Assembly (NCBI GenBank): GCA_031277445.1
Contig: JAITMH010000017.1
Location: forward strand, 1-12,589
Length of the DNA stretch: 12,589 nucleotides
Source of the DNA: Burkholderiales bacterium
Lineage (GTDB): Bacteria; Pseudomonadota; Gammaproteobacteria; Burkholderiales; Casimicrobiaceae
Direction: 5' to 3'
Below the pieces are notes generated by a model. It did not search any database and was not told the DNA's origin. It worked only from the letters and a program-made list of their open reading frames with translations. This document shows, piece by piece, positions 6,435-12,589 of the stretch; the first letter of the stretch is position 1; each line of letters begins with the position of its first letter. The position numbers and the translations under genes were made by a program.

Positions 6435-7022
6435 CTAGAACTGGACTTTCGGCGTTTCGCGTTTTTCGCTTTCCGCTTCAAGCAACGCAGCCGCCCGGAA
6501 GCCGAACATGCCGGCGACGATGTTGTTCGGGAAGATTTGCGACAGCGTGTTGTACGACATGACTTCATCGTTGTACGCCTGACGCGAAAAAGCGATGCGG
6601 TTTTCGGTGCTGGCCAGCTCTTCAAAAAATTGCGAGATGTTCTGGTTGGCTTTGAGATCGGGATACGCTTCGACGACCAGCATCAAGCGACCGAGCGAAG
6701 AATTCAGCGCATTGTTGGCTTGCGTCAGGTGCTGCATCAGCGTTGCGTCGCCGGGCGCGCTGGCGGCGGTTTTGAGTTCACCGGCGGCAATGTTGCGGGC
6801 GCGGGTGACTTCGGTCAGCGTTTCGTGTTCGTGCTTCAGATACGCTTTGACGCTTTCGACCAGATTCGGGATCAGGTCATAGCGTCGCGTCAGTTGCACG
6901 TCGATTTGCGAAAAAGCGTTTTTGAACGCATTGCGGGAAGCGATCAGCCGGTTGTAAATCACGGCCAGAAAAACGCCGACCACGATGATGAGTGCTAACA
7001 GGAAATAGAGGAATGAGGCCAT
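6435..7022 (-). CDS. lemA: LemA family protein
   Basis: LemA proteins are small membrane-anchored helical proteins of uncertain biochemical role, often encoded next to M48 proteases or TPM-domain proteins. This one has 195 residues. An N-terminal transmembrane segment (MASFLYFLLALIIVVGVFL) is followed by the family core: YNRLIASRNAFKNAFSQIDV, RRYDLIPNLVESVK, and EAYPDLKANQNISQFFEELA followed by STENRIAFSRQAYND. It ends with the usual FPNNIVAGMFGF and a short charged tail. I chose the ATG at 7022 because it begins the membrane segment and has GGAAAGG about 8 bases upstream. The frame is open further upstream to 7148, but that stretch does not resemble the family. First gene of the leftward unit lemA-M48 (-porin-queH). 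Confidence 0.95.
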   Translation of the reverse strand: MASFLYFLLALIIVVGVFLAVIYNRLIASRNAFKNAFSQIDVQLTRRYDLIPNLVESVKAYLKHEHETLTEVTRARNIAAGELKTAASAPGDATLMQHLTQANNALNSSLGRLMLVVEAYPDLKANQNISQFFEELASTENRIAFSRQAYNDEVMSYNTLSQIFPNNIVAGMFGFRAAALLEAESEKRETPKVQF

Positions 7023-7224
7023 GTTTTTTTCCTTTCCAAAGGGCAATGAAAAAATACAGCGGGAAAGCCTGCTGGTCGGAATTATTACATGAAAGGGCGG
7101 GTTGAAAAGGTTTTTTTTGAGCGAACTATGCAAAGTAAATGAACGCATTGCGCCTTTCTCCGGTTGCTGTTATGTTCAGACCTGTTGCCGCGACGATTGC
7201 CGCCTTGCCACAGGATTTTTCACC
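7023..7224. promoter_or_regulatory. Divergent intergenic region between lemA and the M20 hydrolase
   Basis: About 200 bp must hold promoters for both directions. On the + strand TTGAAA (7102-7107) and TATGCA (7127-7132) are possible -35/-10 boxes with a long 19-bp spacer. On the - strand the AT-rich TAATAAT near 7081-7087 is the best -10-like run. Neither is convincing. No dispersed repeat is present here, unlike the other intergenic regions. Confidence 0.3.
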
Positions 7225-8436
7225 ATGTTTTTCTCCTCAGATCATCCGAGCGAAGTCATCCGCCGTTGGCAGGACGACTACACCCGTTTTCGCCGCGATC
7301 TGCATGCGCACCCTGAACTGGGGTTCGAGGAACACCGGACAGCGCAACGGATCAGTGAGCGTCTGACGGCGCTGGGTATTGAACACCATACGGGAATCGG
7401 CAAGACCGGCATTGTTGCCGTCATTCATGGGCTTGAAGCGTCGCCGCATTCGATTGGTTTGCGTGCCGATATGGACGCGCTGTCGATGCAGGAGGAGGGC
7501 GACCGCCCACATGCCTCGACAGTGCCTGACCGTATGCACGGCTGCGGTCACGATGGGCATGCGACGATGTTGCTGGCGTGCGCTCATTATTTGCAGGAAA
7601 CGCGCCGTTTTGCCGGTACGGTGTATCTGATTTTTCAACCGGCGGAAGAAGGGCGTGGCGGCGGCAAGGCGATGATGGCAGATGGGCTGTTTGAGCGCTT
7701 TCCGGTCGAACGGCTTTTTGCGCTGCACAACTGGCCTGGGCTGCCGTTGGGCAAAGTGGCCGTGTCTCCCGGTCCGGTGATGGCGGCGTGCGACTACATC
7801 ACCATCGACATTGAAGGCCACGGCGGTCATAGTGCGCTTCCGCATCTGACCGTTGATCCGGTGCTGGTGGCCGGTCACATCATTGTTGCCGCCCAGTCAA
7901 TCGTCGCACGCAATATCAGCCCGTTCGATCATGCCGTGGTTAGCTTGTGCGGTGTGCAGGCGGGCAATATGGACGCGGAGAATGTGATTCCGCGTACCGC
8001 ACGTCTCGTCGGCACCGTGCGCGCTTTTCGCGCTGAGACGCAGGAACGGATTGAAGCGCGATTGCGCGAATTGGTGACTTCCGTCGCTTCGGCTTTCGGC
8101 GCCAGGGCGACGTTGCGCTACAACCGGATTGATCCGGCAACCATCAATGATGCACAGCAAGCCCGATTTGCCGCTTGTGTTGCGGCACAACTTTTCGGTG
8201 AAGAAAACGTTGTTCACGATCTTGAACCGTCGATGGGGAGCGAAGATTTTTCTTACATGCTGCAAAAAAAGCCCGGTGCGTATTTGCGGATCGGGCAGGA
8301 TGGCGGTGGCGAACAAGACGGTTTTGTTCTGCACAACAGCCGCTACGATTTCAACGATGCGGCCATTCCCTATGGCGCGGGGCTGTTGGCAGGACTGGTG
8401 GAAGCGGGGTTGCCGTTGTCAGGGATCAGGGATTAG
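7225..8436 (+). CDS. M20 family amidohydrolase (hippurate hydrolase / N-acyl-amino-acid deacylase type)
   Basis: This cytoplasmic dinuclear metal hydrolase cleaves amide bonds of N-acyl or N-aromatic amino acids. The HipO/AbgB/IAA-amino-acid hydrolase group shares this sequence, so the substrate is open. The 403-residue product has RRDLHAHPELGFEE (23-36), RADMDAL (80-86), MHGCGHDGH (104-112) with ligands Cys107 and His109, FQPAEEG with Glu141/Glu142, His168, the dimerisation-domain GHGGHSALPH (199-208), SMGSEDFSYML and His370 near the end. All expected active-site residues are present. I chose ATG 7225 because AGGA lies 9 bases upstream and the family begins here. The frame extends to 7102, but that extension is Cys-rich and unlike the family. 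The last residues SGIRD and the TAG stop come from the TCAGNNN repeat. Confidence 0.93.
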   Translation: MFFSSDHPSEVIRRWQDDYTRFRRDLHAHPELGFEEHRTAQRISERLTALGIEHHTGIGKTGIVAVIHGLEASPHSIGLRADMDALSMQEEGDRPHASTVPDRMHGCGHDGHATMLLACAHYLQETRRFAGTVYLIFQPAEEGRGGGKAMMADGLFERFPVERLFALHNWPGLPLGKVAVSPGPVMAACDYITIDIEGHGGHSALPHLTVDPVLVAGHIIVAAQSIVARNISPFDHAVVSLCGVQAGNMDAENVIPRTARLVGTVRAFRAETQERIEARLRELVTSVASAFGARATLRYNRIDPATINDAQQARFAACVAAQLFGEENVVHDLEPSMGSEDFSYMLQKKPGAYLRIGQDGGGEQDGFVLHNSRYDFNDAAIPYGAGLLAGLVEAGLPLSGIRD

Positions 8437-8450
8437 GTATCAGGAATCAG
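8420..8450 (+). repeat. R1 heptameric TCAGNNN repeat, left copy of island B
   Basis: Units CAGGGA, TCAGGGA, TTAGGTA, TCAGGAA, TCAG. The first two units form the last codons of the M20 hydrolase gene, and the TTAG unit gives its stop codon. Confidence 0.85.
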
Positions 8451-8460
8451 AACGACCTCA

Positions 8461-8492
8461 TTTCACGCGGAGGCGCGGTGACGCGGAGGAAC
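8461..8492 (+). repeat. R2 repeat, left copy of island B
   Basis: Begins TTTCACGCGGAGGCGCGG, followed by TGACGCGGAGGAAC. The same family as 2478-2514. Its first part matches the inverse of 8748-8768. Confidence 0.75.
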
Positions 8493-8502
8493 GATGTCAA
8501 AG

Positions 8503-8543
8503 CCCTCCCCTTCAAGGGGAGGGTTGGGGTGGGGATGGGGTTA
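8503..8543 (+). repeat. R3-like 41-bp repeat, left copy of island B
   Basis: A hairpin (CCCTCCCC 8503-8510 with GGGGAGGG 8516-8523, loop TTCAA) is followed by a G-rich GGGGT/GGGGA run ending in TTA. It matches the inverse of 8699-8739 at 36 of 41 positions. Confidence 0.8.
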
Positions 8544-8698
8544 TCAGGTATCAAAATTGCATTATCTCACGCGAAGATGTGAAGAACTATCACGCGGAGG
8601 CACAAACGCTGTCTGTTCCGATGCACGAGTTTTCCGGATTGTTTCCCGCTTCACTGCGTTCGCGGCCGCAATGTCGCCGATCTGCCCATGATTCTTGG
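8544..8698. other. Centre of island B: fragments of R1 and R2, no gene
   Basis: Contains a short R1 fragment (TCAGGTATCA at 8543-8552) and two degraded R2 fragments (CTCACGCGAAGATGTGAAG near 8566-8584, and ATCACGCGGAGGCAC near 8589-8603). The rest (about 8604-8698) is unrecognised, with no convincing reading frame, RNA or promoter. Confidence 0.5.
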
Positions 8699-8739
8699 TA
8701 ACCCCATCCCCATCCCGACCTTCCCCTTGAAAGGGAAGG
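8699..8739 (-). repeat. R3-like 41-bp repeat, inverted right copy of island B
   Basis: Inverse of 8503-8543 with 5 mismatches in 41. Its own hairpin is CCTTCCC (8719-8725) with GGGAAGG (8733-8739). The pair bounds a 237-bp unit. Confidence 0.8.
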
Positions 8740-8747
8740 AGTTTACA

Positions 8748-8768
8748 GATTCGCGCTTTCGCGTGAAA
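8748..8768 (-). repeat. R2 repeat, inverted and truncated right copy of island B
   Basis: Read on the - strand it begins TTTCACGCGAAAGCGCGAA, matching the start of 8461-8492. Only the first 20 or so bases are kept. Confidence 0.6.
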
Positions 8769-8773
8769 TCCCC

Positions 8774-8798
8774 GATTCCTGATCCCTGACCTCTGATA
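8774..8798 (-). repeat. R1 heptameric TCAGNNN repeat, inverted right copy of island B
   Basis: On the - strand: TCAGAGG, TCAGGGA, TCAGGAA, TC. It ends 38 bp before the MoxR start codon. Confidence 0.8.
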
Positions 8799-8836
8799 AA
8801 ATAAAGGTTTACGCAGTCCTTTAAGTCACCGGATAA

Positions 8837-9820
8837 ATGCTCATGCCTGCTCACGCCCCTCGTGCTGTTTCTTCCACCGTCTCTCGACTTCCCGATTTCA
8901 GCGCTATCTTGCGGCAGTTGGGTGAAATTGTTGTCGGCAAGGATGCGCCGCTGACGCTGGCGTTGACGTGTCTGTTGGCGCGTGGTCATTTGTTGGTCGA
9001 AGACCTGCCGGGGGTCGGCAAATCGACGCTGGCGCAGGCGTTGGCGGTGACGCTCGGGTTGCCGTATTCGCGGATTCAGTTCACCAGCGATTTGCTTCCG
9101 GCGGATGTGTTGGGCGTGTCGATTTACGACGGCACGGTGCGTGAGTTTCACTTTTACCAGGGGCCGATTTTTTCATCGGTGGTGCTGGCCGACGAGATCA
9201 ACCGTGCGCCGCCGAAAACGCAAAGCGCGTTGCTCGAAGCGATGGAAGAACGGCAAGTGTCGGTAGAAGGAAAAACACACCGCTTGCCGCAACCGTTTTT
9301 TGTGATTGCGACGCAAAATCCGCTGGAGCAGCAAGGAGCGTACCCGTTGCCCGAATCGCAGCTCGACCGTTTTCTGATGGCGATTGAAGTGGGCTTTCCC
9401 GACGTTCGGGCTGAACGCGAATTGTTGACCGGCGGTGATCGTCGCGCACGCATCGCGCAGATAACGGCACTGGCCGATGGCGCAACGTTGCTCGAATGGC
9501 AGGCGATTGCCGAACGTGTGCATGTCGCGCCGGCGTTGCTCGACTATGTGCAGGCGTTGTTGGCGGCAACACGCGGGATGACGCCAAGTGCGGCGCGTGA
9601 GGGCAAGCCCGCGCATGCGTTGCATGGATTGTCGCCACGCGCCGGATTGATGCTGCTGGCGGCGTCACGTGCGTATGCGTTGGTAACAGGGCGCGACTTT
9701 GTTGTGCCGGAGGATGTGCAGGCGGTGTTTCCGGCGGTGGCGGGACACCGGTTGACAGGCAGTGCGCGTTCCGGTCAATCGGAAGCGCGGGCGTTGTTGC
9801 GGCAGGTCGCGTTGCCGTAA
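8837..9820 (+). CDS. MoxR family AAA+ ATPase
   Basis: MoxR ATPases are cytoplasmic hexameric AAA+ chaperone-like proteins that usually act with von Willebrand or DUF58 proteins encoded beside them. The 327-residue product has Walker A LPGVGKST (57-64), Walker B VVLADEINRA (115-124, Asp119/Glu120), the family segment PPKTQSALLEAMEERQV (125-141), sensor-1 IATQNP (157-162) and the arginine of LDRFLM (Arg178). The C-terminal lid contains GLSPRAGLML and VPEDVQAVFPAV, as usual. Start: ATG 8837, or equally ATG 8843 two codons later, which is better spaced from the weak GGAT upstream. It is the first gene of the operon, 7 bp before the DUF58 gene. Its upstream region is almost wholly repeat DNA. Family certain; client unknown, though the downstream TgpA-type protein points to a cell-envelope job. 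Confidence 0.95.
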   Translation: MLMPAHAPRAVSSTVSRLPDFSAILRQLGEIVVGKDAPLTLALTCLLARGHLLVEDLPGVGKSTLAQALAVTLGLPYSRIQFTSDLLPADVLGVSIYDGTVREFHFYQGPIFSSVVLADEINRAPPKTQSALLEAMEERQVSVEGKTHRLPQPFFVIATQNPLEQQGAYPLPESQLDRFLMAIEVGFPDVRAERELLTGGDRRARIAQITALADGATLLEWQAIAERVHVAPALLDYVQALLAATRGMTPSAAREGKPAHALHGLSPRAGLMLLAASRAYALVTGRDFVVPEDVQAVFPAVAGHRLTGSARSGQSEARALLRQVALP

Positions 9821-9827
9821 AACTGCG

Positions 9828-10853
9828 ATGACGCCGGATATCGCCGTCTCTTTTTCCGCGCCGGAACACGGTCTGCGTCGTTGGTGGCAGCGACAGATTC
9901 AACGCCGCTATCCCGATGACGAAGGAACGGTGACCTTGCGTCATCGGCGCATTTATCTGTTGCCGACAAAACGGGGACTGTTTTTTTTGTTCACGGTCGC
10001 GCTGATGTTACTGACGTCGCTCAACTACGCGATTTCGCTTGGCTTTGTGATTACGTTTTTATGGCTGGGTGTGTTCGCGGCGACGTTGACGCATACGTTC
10101 CGTAATCTTTTCGGTATGAAAATCACTGCGATCAGCGCCGGTCATGCGTTTGTCGGCGGGGCGTTGGCGTTTACCGTGTCGATTGAAAGCGGTGATCGTG
10201 AACGTGAGCGTGTGCAACTGGCGGTGAAAGGTACGCCACCGCAATGCTTCGATCTGTCGGCAACCAGTACGCGCCTGATAACATTGACGTGCCCGACGTA
10301 TCGGCGTGGTCGTTTACCGATGGGGCGCTTGACCGTGGCGACGGAAGCACCACTGGGCTTGTGGCGAGCCTGGTCATACGTGCATTTTTCGCTGGAAGGC
10401 TTGGTGTTTCCGGCGCCGGAAGTTGCGCCGCCATCGCTGCCGCAGGGAATGGATCCGCAAGCCGGCGCAGGAATGGGGCGCGTCGGCAATGAAGACCTTG
10501 CCGGATTGCGCGAGTATCAGCGCGGCGATCCCTTGCAGCGGGTGGCCTGGAAAGCGGTTGCGCGTGGAGTTGGCTGGTACACCAAAGCATTTGAAGGTGG
10601 CGAGGGACGGCATTTCATTCATCTTGTTTACCATCAATTGCCGGGGGCGCTTGATACGGAAATGCGCTTGTCGCGGTTGACCGCATGGATTTTGCAGTGC
10701 GAGCGCGAAGGCCGACCGTTTGCATTGACGCTGCCGCAGGTGTCGTTGCCGCTGCGAAAAGGGGTGGCGCACAGCGAAGAAGCGTTGACGTTATTGGCGC
10801 TTTTCCGCGACGGTCGCGCAGAAGTTGAAACTGAGGAAGGTGTTGGACGATGA
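9828..10853 (+). CDS. DUF58 domain-containing membrane protein
   Basis: 341 residues. Two adjacent hydrophobic segments (about 50-67 and 69-88) form a hairpin membrane anchor. A beta-rich region follows, then the DUF58 hallmark LREYQRGDPLQRVAWKA (227-243), usually seen just before a vWA-like fold. The proteins are regular partners of MoxR ATPases; their biochemical activity is not established. I chose ATG 9828, 7 bp after the MoxR stop, because the residues from there (MTPDIAVSF) lead into the domain. The frame is open to 9762, but that part lies inside the MoxR gene in another frame and is Arg/Cys-rich. The stop overlaps the start of the next gene (ATGA), so the two are translationally coupled. 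No missing motif or unusual feature was seen. Confidence 0.92.
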   Translation: MTPDIAVSFSAPEHGLRRWWQRQIQRRYPDDEGTVTLRHRRIYLLPTKRGLFFLFTVALMLLTSLNYAISLGFVITFLWLGVFAATLTHTFRNLFGMKITAISAGHAFVGGALAFTVSIESGDRERERVQLAVKGTPPQCFDLSATSTRLITLTCPTYRRGRLPMGRLTVATEAPLGLWRAWSYVHFSLEGLVFPAPEVAPPSLPQGMDPQAGAGMGRVGNEDLAGLREYQRGDPLQRVAWKAVARGVGWYTKAFEGGEGRHFIHLVYHQLPGALDTEMRLSRLTAWILQCEREGRPFALTLPQVSLPLRKGVAHSEEALTLLALFRDGRAEVETEEGVGR

Positions 10854-12589
10854 AAGCGTTGGCCTGGTGGCGACGGATACGCCAACGTGCGCCTCGTTCG
10901 GAAGACGAACGCCTGACTGGAACGCACTGGTTCTGGCTGACCTGGCTGGTACTTCTCACGCAGATACAACTTTCCTACCATTTGCCGATAGCGGTGGCGG
11001 CGTTGGGGATCGGCATCACCTTGTTGCGGGTGTTGTCGATTTATCTGCCCTGGCGGTATTCCAGGAGCTATGCCTATGAAGGTTCTGGTGGTGCAGCAAG
11101 TGCTGTTGCGGGCGATGTGGCGCGTTACAGCCCGCGAAAGCCGCCGTTTCGCTGGAGACCCTGGTTGAGTATCGTGCTGGGGATAGCGGCGGTGTTCATG
11201 GTGTATTCCGCTTACGGCTATCTGTTTTACCGCGATGCGTCAGTAGGATTGTTGTTCATTCTGGTGGCGATCAAATTTTCAGAATCGACAACGCGACGCG
11301 ACGCCATGTTGCTGGTGTGTCTGGCATCGTTCCTTTTGATTACCACGTTTTTTTACACGCAATCGCCGCTGGCTTTGCTGACGTCGCTGCTGGCGTTTTT
11401 TGCGTTGGGCGGTGCGCTTGACGCCATTTTTCTTGCGGGCGCGTCGCTTGAGAAAGCGCACACCCGGCGAACGATGAAGCGTTTCTCGATTCTGGTGTTG
11501 CAGGGAATCCCGATAGCACTGCTGCTGTTCATGCTGTTCCCCCGATTGTCGGCGCCGCTGTGGGGATTGCCGCGAACACAGATGGCGCAAACCGGATTGT
11601 CTGAAAGCATGGGGCCACTTGATATTATCGATTTGGTGCTGTCTGATGCCATCGCCTTCCGTGTCGATTTTGAGGGAGCGCCGCCGCCCAATGCGCAACG
11701 CTATTGGCGCGGACCGGTGTTTTCCTTTTACGACGGCATGACCTGGAGACCGGGACCGACATTGGTGACAGCGCCCGAACCGGCGTCAGCGGGTGAGACG
11801 GAAATTCACTACACCGTCGTGCTGGAACCGCACAACCGGCGCTGGCTTTTTGCGCTGGAATTGCCGTCTCAAATGCCGCAGCGGCTCAGCGGCGAGGCCG
11901 AGCAGGGCGGACGCCGTTTTGCGTATCTGACCACCACGCAGCAGTTGATGTCGGTCTTACCGGTCGGTCAAGCGCTACGTTATACGCAGACATCGGTGTT
12001 GCGTTCCCGCTATCCGGCGTCACGGGGAGACGCCACACAGAATCTCTATTTACCGCGAGGAGGCAATCCGAAAACGCGCGAATTGGCGCAGCAATTGCGA
12101 GGCGAGGGTTCGGCGCCGCAAGAGTATGTGCGAATGGTGCTGAGTTATTTTCATAATGAACCATTCTTATACACTTTATCACCGGAATACATCGAGAAAG
12201 ACCCCATCGACGGATTTTTGTTTGAAACACGCGCTGGTTTTTGTGAACATTATGCGGCGGCGTTCGTGGTATTGATGCGGGCGGCGGGGGTTCCGGCGCG
12301 GGTCGTGACCGGCTATCAAGGCGGCGAAATCAACCCGCAAGGCGGCTATCTGATCGTTCGCCAGTCGGACGCTCACGCCTGGACGGAAGTGCTGATCGAC
12401 GACGAATGGCATCGCGTCGATCCTACTGCGGCCGTGGCGCCGGATCGAATCGAATATGGCTTGGGACGAGCGCTTCCCAACGATGCGCGGGTACCGGCGT
12501 TTGCACGGATCGACGCCGGTTGGCTTAAAGTGCTGGCGCTTAACTGGGATGCGCTCAAACATGCATGGACGCGACATGTGGTCGAATTC
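10850..12589 (+). CDS. tgpA: TgpA-type membrane transglutaminase-like protein (DUF3488), 3' end outside window
   Basis: 580 codons are open without a stop to the last base. The N-terminal half (about 27-230) is hydrophobic with roughly five to six membrane segments. Next comes the family hallmark TGLSESMGPLDIIDLVLSDA, with AFRVDF and YWRGPVFSFYDGMTW after it (248-299). A periplasmic transglutaminase-like domain follows, with the cysteine-protease-like triad Cys465 (AGFCEHYAAAF), His509 (SDAHAWTEV) and Asp524 (RVDPTAAV). Relatives run to about 650-680 residues and end with a further membrane segment and DUF4129, which should lie beyond the window. TgpA in Pseudomonas aeruginosa is a membrane protein important for viability; its substrate is not settled. 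It overlaps the DUF58 gene by ATGA. Residues about 72-100 form a Gly/Ala-rich loop between membrane segments that seems longer than usual. Confidence 0.93.
   Translation, partial: MKALAWWRRIRQRAPRSEDERLTGTHWFWLTWLVLLTQIQLSYHLPIAVAALGIGITLLRVLSIYLPWRYSRSYAYEGSGGAASAVAGDVARYSPRKPPFRWRPWLSIVLGIAAVFMVYSAYGYLFYRDASVGLLFILVAIKFSESTTRRDAMLLVCLASFLLITTFFYTQSPLALLTSLLAFFALGGALDAIFLAGASLEKAHTRRTMKRFSILVLQGIPIALLLFMLFPRLSAPLWGLPRTQMAQTGLSESMGPLDIIDLVLSDAIAFRVDFEGAPPPNAQRYWRGPVFSFYDGMTWRPGPTLVTAPEPASAGETEIHYTVVLEPHNRRWLFALELPSQMPQRLSGEAEQGGRRFAYLTTTQQLMSVLPVGQALRYTQTSVLRSRYPASRGDATQNLYLPRGGNPKTRELAQQLRGEGSAPQEYVRMVLSYFHNEPFLYTLSPEYIEKDPIDGFLFETRAGFCEHYAAAFVVLMRAAGVPARVVTGYQGGEINPQGGYLIVRQSDAHAWTEVLIDDEWHRVDPTAAVAPDRIEYGLGRALPNDARVPAFARIDAGWLKVLALNWDALKHAWTRHVVEF

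Larger units (their letters stand above)
8420..8798. repeat. Repeat island B: nested mirror-symmetric mosaic between hydrolase and MoxR genes
   Basis: Order: R1 (8420-8450), R2 (8461-8492), R3-like (8503-8543), a 155-bp centre, inverted R3-like (8699-8739), inverted R2 (8748-8768), inverted R1 (8774-8798). It fills nearly all of the 400-bp gap between the hydrolase stop and the MoxR start, where no credible gene exists. The same R1-R2-R3 nesting occurs in island A. Confidence 0.8.

Noticed and set aside
7023..7148. Longer LemA start at 7148
   Set aside because: It would put 42 non-conserved residues before the membrane anchor; the ATG at 7022 has a good ribosome-binding site.
7102..7224. N-terminal extension of the M20 hydrolase to 7102
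   Set aside because: The extra 41 residues are Cys-rich and do not resemble the family. ATG 7225 has a Shine-Dalgarno and starts at the usual place.
8420..8798. CRISPR array in the repeat islands
   Set aside because: Repeat units are short, degenerate, of several families and partly inverted, with no regular spacers and no cas genes.
12584..12589. Window ending in GAATTC, suggesting a cloned EcoRI fragment
   Set aside because: Other GAATTC sites occur inside (near 362, 5896 and 6699), and the left end is not such a site; probably chance.

Overview
The window looks like chromosomal DNA of a Gram-negative proteobacterium, most likely a betaproteobacterium. The main clue is a single-gene trimeric porin of the Neisseria/Burkholderia type (signal peptide, terminal Phe). 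A LemA/M48 protease pair and a MoxR-DUF58-TgpA cluster fit with this. Base composition is moderately GC-rich and even across the genes. No phage, plasmid, transposase, CRISPR, rRNA or tRNA gene was seen.

Layout. (1) 1-2399, + strand: the 3' end of a dipeptide/oligopeptide-type ABC permease, overlapping (ATGA) a fused double-NBD ATPase of the YejF type. (2) 2357-2692: an island of short repeats between the convergent ATPase and queH genes. (3) 2655-7022, - strand, reading lemA, M48 protease, porin, queH: lemA and the protease are an obvious pair, and the porin and queH follow in the same direction. (4) 7225-8436, + strand, divergent from lemA: an M20 amidohydrolase. (5) 8420-8798: a second repeat island. 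(6) 8837-12589, + strand: a tight operon of MoxR AAA+ ATPase, DUF58 protein and a TgpA-type transglutaminase membrane protein. The last gene is cut by the window end, and its reading frame is open to the final base.

The protein-coding content is ordinary. The unusual part is the repeats. At least six families of short repeats occur. The two islands share one nested, mirror-symmetric plan: an outer heptameric TCAGNNN array (R1), a middle CACGCGRAGGCGCG repeat (R2) and an inner CCCTCYCCC hairpin (R3), then R2 and R1 again inverted. R1 runs into the 3' ends of three unrelated genes (ABC ATPase, queH, M20 hydrolase), where it encodes their last residues (SGIR-type tails). The queH stop codon lies in the GTAG head of a REP-like hairpin, and an R3 copy sits in frame inside the linker of the fused ABC ATPase. 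No transposase that could move these repeats lies in the window.
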